Source: Pseudomonadota bacterium | Lineage (GTDB): Bacteria; Myxococcota_A; UBA796; CAJQPC01 | Length of the DNA stretch: 32,171 nt | Direction of reading: 5' to 3' | Assembly: GCA_024228935.1 (NCBI GenBank) | Contig: JAAESX010000231.1 | Location: 1 to 32,171 of the forward strand | Shown here: positions 28,761-32,171 of the stretch, in pieces | How positions within the stretch are numbered: the first letter of the stretch is position 1 | Layout of the letters: each line of letters opens with the position of its first letter | The notes under the pieces: generated by a model | Told to the model about the DNA's origin: nothing | Database searches by the model: none | The model's input: only the letters and a program-made list of their open reading frames with translations | Made by a program: the position numbers and the translations under genes

Positions 28761-30008
28761 GTGTGGAAGAAGGCACTCCTGGCCGCGGTCGTGCTCGTCG
28801 GCCTCGGCTTGCACGTCGTCCAGCTCCTGGACGGCTGGAAGAAGGTCCGCGGCGTGGACCACGGGCGGGACTTCGCGAGCTACCACTACGCGGTCCAGGT
28901 AGCCGTCGACGGTGGCGACCCCTACGACAAGGCTGCGCTGGCCGGCACCGCGTCCGCCGAGGGCACGCGTCGCGCGGTCCATCCGTTCTTCTACCCGCCG
29001 CCCTTCCTGCTCACGATGGCCTGGGTCGCGCCGTTGTCGCTCGCCGACGCCTACCAGGCGTGGTTCTGGGTCGACAGCCTGTTCCTCCTGGCTGCCCTGC
29101 TGGCGCTCTGGTGGTGGCGACCGCGGTGGGAGACGCTGGTCGTCGGCGCGGTGATGCTCGGCTCGTTCACGCCGCTGGTGAACAACCACGTGATGGGGCA
29201 GGCGAACCTGCCGGTCGTCGCGCTGGTGGCGTGGGGCGTCGTCCTCTCGCTCCGGGGACGGCCCATCCCTGGCGGGGTGCTCGTCGGCATCGCCTGCATG
29301 CTCAAGATGAGCCCGGGGCTCCTGGTCGCCTGGTGGCTGGTGCGGCGCGAGTGGACGCCGGCGGTGGCGGCCTGCGTGACCGCCGTCGTGCTGAGCCTGC
29401 TCACGCTGCCGTTGGCCGGACCCGACGTCCAGCTTCGGTTCTACACCGACGTCCTGCCATCGCTCGGAGCGGGTGAGTACAACGGCCTGACGGTGCCCAT
29501 CGACCTGTTCGGCAACCACTCGATCCCGAACCTCTACGCCCAGATCTGGCCGGCGGGGACCGGACTGTCGGAGCCCGCGCGGCTGGCGGGCTCGCTGACG
29601 AACCTGGCCTTGGTCGTCGGGGTGTTCGCCGGCGTGTGGCGCACGCGCGACGAGCTGGGAGCGCTCTCCGCGCTGGGGGCGCTTGTGGTCGTGATGCTGC
29701 TCGTGCCCGCCTACACCTACGAGCACCACACCGTCTTCGTGCTCATCCCATGGGTGGCGGTCGCCGGCGCGCTCGTGTCCCGTCGTCTGCACCCCGGTTG
29801 GCTGGTGGTGTTGGTGCCCGCCTATGTCGTGTCGGCCTGGCAGATCGCGCACCTGAAGCGGATCGCGCTGGCGCACTCTCCGGCGCTCGAACTCGCGCTC
29901 CAGGAGCTCAAGTTCCTGTCGCTGGTCGTGCTCCTCGTGGCTTGCGTCGTGGCGGCGCGCTCAGAAGCTGGCGCGGGCCCCGATCCCGACCCTCTGCGTC
30001 ACCGGTGA
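28761..30008 (+). CDS. GT87/DUF2029-like membrane glycosyltransferase
   Basis: 415 residues from GTG at 28761, with about ten membrane helices. The first loop has H-G-R-D-F-A-S-Y-H-Y-A (residues 34-44), matching the D-(F/L)-x-x-Y/H catalytic-loop pattern of GT-C polyprenyl-phosphate mannosyltransferases. Further family signatures are P-F-F-Y-P-P-P-F-L near 75-83 and N-N-H-V-M-G-Q-A-N near 141-149. Such enzymes add sugars to lipid-linked or cell-surface acceptors from the outer face of the membrane; the donor and acceptor are not known. The 3' end overlaps the convergent barrel gene by 48 bp. Confidence 0.83.
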   Translation: MWKKALLAAVVLVGLGLHVVQLLDGWKKVRGVDHGRDFASYHYAVQVAVDGGDPYDKAALAGTASAEGTRRAVHPFFYPPPFLLTMAWVAPLSLADAYQAWFWVDSLFLLAALLALWWWRPRWETLVVGAVMLGSFTPLVNNHVMGQANLPVVALVAWGVVLSLRGRPIPGGVLVGIACMLKMSPGLLVAWWLVRREWTPAVAACVTAVVLSLLTLPLAGPDVQLRFYTDVLPSLGAGEYNGLTVPIDLFGNHSIPNLYAQIWPAGTGLSEPARLAGSLTNLALVVGVFAGVWRTRDELGALSALGALVVVMLLVPAYTYEHHTVFVLIPWVAVAGALVSRRLHPGWLVVLVPAYVVSAWQIAHLKRIALAHSPALELALQELKFLSLVVLLVACVVAARSEAGAGPDPDPLRHR

Positions 30009-30668
30009 CGCCCGGACCGTGTAGGTGTCCAGTCGGCCCTCGTACCCGAGCACGATGTCGAGCGTCGCTTCGGCCTCGTCGACCGCGTGCACGCCGACCT
30101 CGGCCGTGAGAAGCCCGTCGAAGCTCCCGGCCTGTTCGCCGACGAGCCCGAACGAGGGGCGCAGCATCACGCCGCCCTGGGCGAAGGTCCGGTAGGGCAG
30201 GGGCTGGCTGAGCGCGACCTCCATGGGGAGTCCCAGGAGCAGGCTGCTCGCCTCGCTGACACGCCGGGCGTGGAGGTCTCCGCCCACGCCCCAGCGCAGC
30301 CGCTCGTCGAGAAGGACGCCCCCCATGCCGCCGCCGACCAGGCCGAGCTCCATGGCGCCGTCCTCGGGGTCCCACGTGAAGGACCCCGTCTGGAAGGTGG
30401 CGTGGGATGTGCCCGAGCCGAACCCGACGTGGCCCTCGACGACCGACAGCTCGAGCCGGTCGAAGCGCTGCGCGTCCTCGGGGGCCATCACGCTCCAGCC
30501 GACGTCGGTGCTGCCCCAGGACAGCTCCATGCGGTCCCTCTCGACGGTGAACGGGACGACGGCGACGTCGAGGAGGACTTCTCCTCCACCCTCGTCGGTC
30601 TCGCCCAGGACGCCGAGTTCGGCGCCTCCGAAGCCTGCCAAGGCGCTCGTGATCCAGACCAGCTGCAT
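29961..30668 (-). CDS. Outer-membrane beta-barrel-like protein
   Basis: 235 residues from ATG at 30668, chosen because it begins a signal peptide (M-Q-L-V-W-I-T-S-A-L-A-G-F-G-G-A). The mature part alternates hydrophobic and polar residues in Gly-rich strands and ends in A-R-A-S-F, the aromatic C-terminal residue typical of outer-membrane barrels. No family is recognised. It overlaps the end of the glycosyltransferase gene on the opposite strand. Confidence 0.72.
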   Translation of the reverse strand: MQLVWITSALAGFGGAELGVLGETDEGGGEVLLDVAVVPFTVERDRMELSWGSTDVGWSVMAPEDAQRFDRLELSVVEGHVGFGSGTSHATFQTGSFTWDPEDGAMELGLVGGGMGGVLLDERLRWGVGGDLHARRVSEASSLLLGLPMEVALSQPLPYRTFAQGGVMLRPSFGLVGEQAGSFDGLLTAEVGVHAVDEAEATLDIVLGYEGRLDTYTVRASPVTQRVGIGARASF

Positions 30669-30752
30669 GCTCGCTCCTGCCCGTTCCCTCGGGTGCATCC
30701 ATACGGACACCGGATCGCCAGGTGATCGCCACCCTCATGTCCGTTGCCGGTT

Positions 30753-30778
30753 CCTCCGCTCCTTGGGGCGACCGGAGG
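30753..30778 (+). promoter_or_regulatory. Hairpin over the ribosome binding site of the next gene
   Basis: CCTCCG (30753-30758) pairs perfectly with CGGAGG (30773-30778). The 3' arm is the Shine-Dalgarno (GGAGG) for ATG at 30785. The stem could lower translation, or may simply reflect a GC-rich leader. Confidence 0.35.
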
Positions 30779-30784
30779 TTTTCC

Positions 30785-31258
30785 ATGTCGCAGGCCTTGA
30801 AGAAGCAGGACGCAGAGCTCGAGGACACCCTCGATCTCGAGATGGGGTTCTTGGACCTGGACGACCCCGAGATCGAGATGATCGAGCCGCTGGAGCTGGT
30901 CCGGTCGGACGAGGAAGAGGACCAGGACGACCTCGACCTCCTCGACATGGCGCCACCTCCGGCGGTCGCCTCGATCCGTGCACGGCGCTCCGAGGTGCCG
31001 GTGTGTGAGGCCGACCCGACGCGGCAGATGCTGCGCCGCCAGATTCCGGCGGGTTGCTTCGAGCGCGACCCCGAGTGTGCTGGTCACGTCCTCGATGCAC
31101 GCGCCGCGCTGGTCGAGTGGGCCTGCCTCGAGCTCGAGGAGCGCGACGCCGAGGTCCTGCGCCAGGCGCGCAAGACCCTGTTCGCCCACGTCCCCCAGGA
31201 CGAGGAGTTGCAGGCCTGCTGGCGCAAGGCGGTCGTGATGTTGAGCGAGCAGCTGTAG
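30785..31258 (+). CDS. Acidic hypothetical protein
   Basis: 157 residues from ATG at 30785, with GGAGG 7 bp upstream. Residues 8-57 are strongly acidic (runs of Asp/Glu, for example S-D-E-E-E-D-Q-D-D-L-D), probably disordered. The C-terminal ~75 residues form a small helical domain with four Cys and a central V-E-W-A-C-L-E-L-E-E-R-D pattern. I recognise no family. The base composition matches its neighbours, so it is likely a real gene. The stop is TAG. Confidence 0.65.
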   Translation: MSQALKKQDAELEDTLDLEMGFLDLDDPEIEMIEPLELVRSDEEEDQDDLDLLDMAPPPAVASIRARRSEVPVCEADPTRQMLRRQIPAGCFERDPECAGHVLDARAALVEWACLELEERDAEVLRQARKTLFAHVPQDEELQACWRKAVVMLSEQL

Positions 31259-31291
31259 TTTCCGCCTTCGCCGCTGCGGTTACCGGTCGGG

Positions 31292-31996
31292 ATGGCCCGC
31301 ATCCTGTTCCCGCTGCCCGACCACGACTTCGACGTCACCGAGGTCGTCGTCCCCTGGAAGACCTTCCGCGACGCCGGGCACGAGGTGGTGTTCGCCACCG
31401 AGAACGGCGCGACGCCCGCGTGTGACCCGCTGCTCCTCGTCGGCGTGATCTTCGGTCAGCTCGGCGCCAACGAGGCCAACTGCGCGCTCTACCGCCAGCT
31501 CGAGAAGGACCCGGCGTTCCTCTCGCCCATCGCGTACGAGGCCATCGCGCCCGGCGACTACGACCTGCTGCACCTGTCCGGCGGCCACGCGCCCGGCATG
31601 CGGCAGTACCTGGACTCCCAGGTCCTGCGTGACCGCGTCGCGGCGTTCTCGGCGCTCGGTCGGCCGATCGGCGCCATCTGCCACGGGTCGCTCGTCCTCG
31701 CCCGGACCCAGGTCGATGGGAAGCCGCTCCTCCAGGGCCGGACGGCGACGGGCCTGCCCTGGTGGATGGAGATGTCGGCCTGGCTGCTGACCTTCTGGAA
31801 GCTCGGTCGGTACTACCGGACCTACGACATCACGGTCCAGGACGAGATGGAGGCCGCCGGCGCGAGCTACCAGCGAGGGCCGCTCCACAACGACTACTCC
31901 CGGCCCTTCGTGGTCGAGGATGGCGACCTGGTGACGGCTCGCTGGCCTGGAGACGCGCAGGCCTACGCGAACGCGCTGCTCGCCCGCCTCAGCTGA
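31292..31996 (+). CDS. DJ-1/PfpI-family type 1 glutamine amidotransferase-like protein
   Basis: 234 residues. The nucleophile elbow is G-A-I-C-H-G-S (127-133) with Cys 130 and the adjacent His 131. H-L-S-G-G-H-A-P-G near residues 94-102 is the typical loop of Hsp31/PfpI-like proteins, and the end has Q-R-G-P-L-H-N-D-Y as in larger members. Some members act on glyoxal adducts or as chaperones; the specific activity here cannot be decided. The TGA overlaps the end of the convergent methyltransferase gene. Confidence 0.85.
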   Translation: MARILFPLPDHDFDVTEVVVPWKTFRDAGHEVVFATENGATPACDPLLLVGVIFGQLGANEANCALYRQLEKDPAFLSPIAYEAIAPGDYDLLHLSGGHAPGMRQYLDSQVLRDRVAAFSALGRPIGAICHGSLVLARTQVDGKPLLQGRTATGLPWWMEMSAWLLTFWKLGRYYRTYDITVQDEMEAAGASYQRGPLHNDYSRPFVVEDGDLVTARWPGDAQAYANALLARLS

Positions 31997-32171
31997 GCGA
32001 GAAGCTCCCGCCGCCGGTCCAGCCGGTGAGCTTGCTGATGCCGGTGGGGTCTCCCCCGATCACCCGCTTGAGGCGCTCGACGGGCAATCCGACGTGGTCG
32101 CCCTCCTCGACGCCGAGCCAGGTCCGGCCCATCTTGTGGGCCACCGCGGCGGTCGTGCCCGAGCCCAGGAA
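31989..32171 (-). CDS. Type III-like DNA methyltransferase, C-terminal 60 residues (cut by window edge)
   Basis: An open frame of 61 codons runs from the right edge to TGA at 31991-31989. It begins with F-L-G-S-G-T-T-A-A-V-A, the SAM-binding motif F-x-G-S-G-T-T, followed by G-R-T-W-L-G-V-E-E and the C-terminal pattern R-V-I-G-G-D-P-T-G-I-S and G-W-T-G-G-G-S-F. These are typical of the Mod subunit of type III restriction-modification systems and related beta-class N6-adenine methyltransferases. The rest, and any Res subunit, lies outside the window. Confidence 0.85.
   Translation of the reverse strand, partial: FLGSGTTAAVAHKMGRTWLGVEEGDHVGLPVERLKRVIGGDPTGISKLTGWTGGGSFSLS

Noticed and set aside
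504..31258. Genome-wide reassignment of TAG as a sense codon
   Set aside because: At least eight apparently complete genes here end in TAG, and reading through several of them would run into antisense of neighbours or short junk. Only three genes look interrupted.
1..32171. Insertion sequences, CRISPR arrays, tRNA genes or prophage genes
   Set aside because: No transposase, integrase, regularly spaced repeat array, tRNA T-loop motif in a cloverleaf context or phage structural gene was seen.

Overview
The window is about two-thirds G+C and reads like the chromosome of an uncultured Myxococcota (myxobacterial, former Deltaproteobacteria) lineage. The pointers are many lipoproteins with very short signal peptides ending in a Cys, Asp-rich MopE-like calcium-motif proteins, FG-GAP/VCBS surface proteins, a MYXO-CTERM-like tail, a CotH protein and PcfJ-like proteins. 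This placement is inferred from gene content; no 16S rRNA or ribosomal protein gene is present.

Left part (1-5200): a four-helix-bundle protein behind a long hairpin that covers its ribosome binding site; a TetR regulator divergent from a Mpo1-like membrane protein with a palindrome between them; formate-tetrahydrofolate ligase; a PcfJ-like gene cut in two by one in-frame TAG; and a secreted protein on the other strand, also followed in frame by more coding sequence after a TAG.

Region 5249-15116 is almost entirely minus strand. It holds a two-gene NAD-linked formate dehydrogenase, whose catalytic subunit is a selenoprotein with a UGA codon and a clear bacterial SECIS hairpin. Two small c-type cytochrome lipoproteins lie upstream, then an alpha/beta-hydrolase lipoprotein, a Cys-rich lipoprotein, a CotH-like protein and a phosphodiester-glycosidase (NAGPA)/golvesin-like protein that is again interrupted by an in-frame TAG. 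With formate-tetrahydrofolate ligase nearby, formate can be oxidised to CO2 with NAD+ or enter the folate C1 pool.

Region 15153-18650 holds a PEGA-like membrane protein, an Asp-rich MopE-like lipoprotein, a DUF2237 protein and then about 1.75 kb without a credible gene. That stretch is the most unusual part of the window. On the plus strand it is rich in purines and poor in T, carries at least thirteen short perfect stems capped by GNRA tetraloops plus UUCG and CUUG loops, and ends in a 16-bp UUCG-capped terminator hairpin. I interpret it as a very large structured non-coding RNA of about 1.7 kb that I do not recognise.

Region 18689-22331 carries two small membrane-anchored proteins, a TrmH/SpoU methyltransferase, a histidine kinase, and a cluster of broken genes: a response regulator without its receiver, a deiminase without its N-terminus, a barrel protein fragment and an FAD oxidoreductase with its middle missing. 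Region 22342-32171 is ordinary: two convergent FG-GAP lipoproteins, a TPR protein overlapping peptide deformylase, a ferredoxin with promoter and terminator, a metallophosphoesterase-like lipoprotein, a GT87-like membrane glycosyltransferase, an outer-membrane-like protein, an acidic hypothetical, a DJ-1/PfpI protein and, cut by the right edge, the C-terminus of a type III-like DNA methyltransferase.
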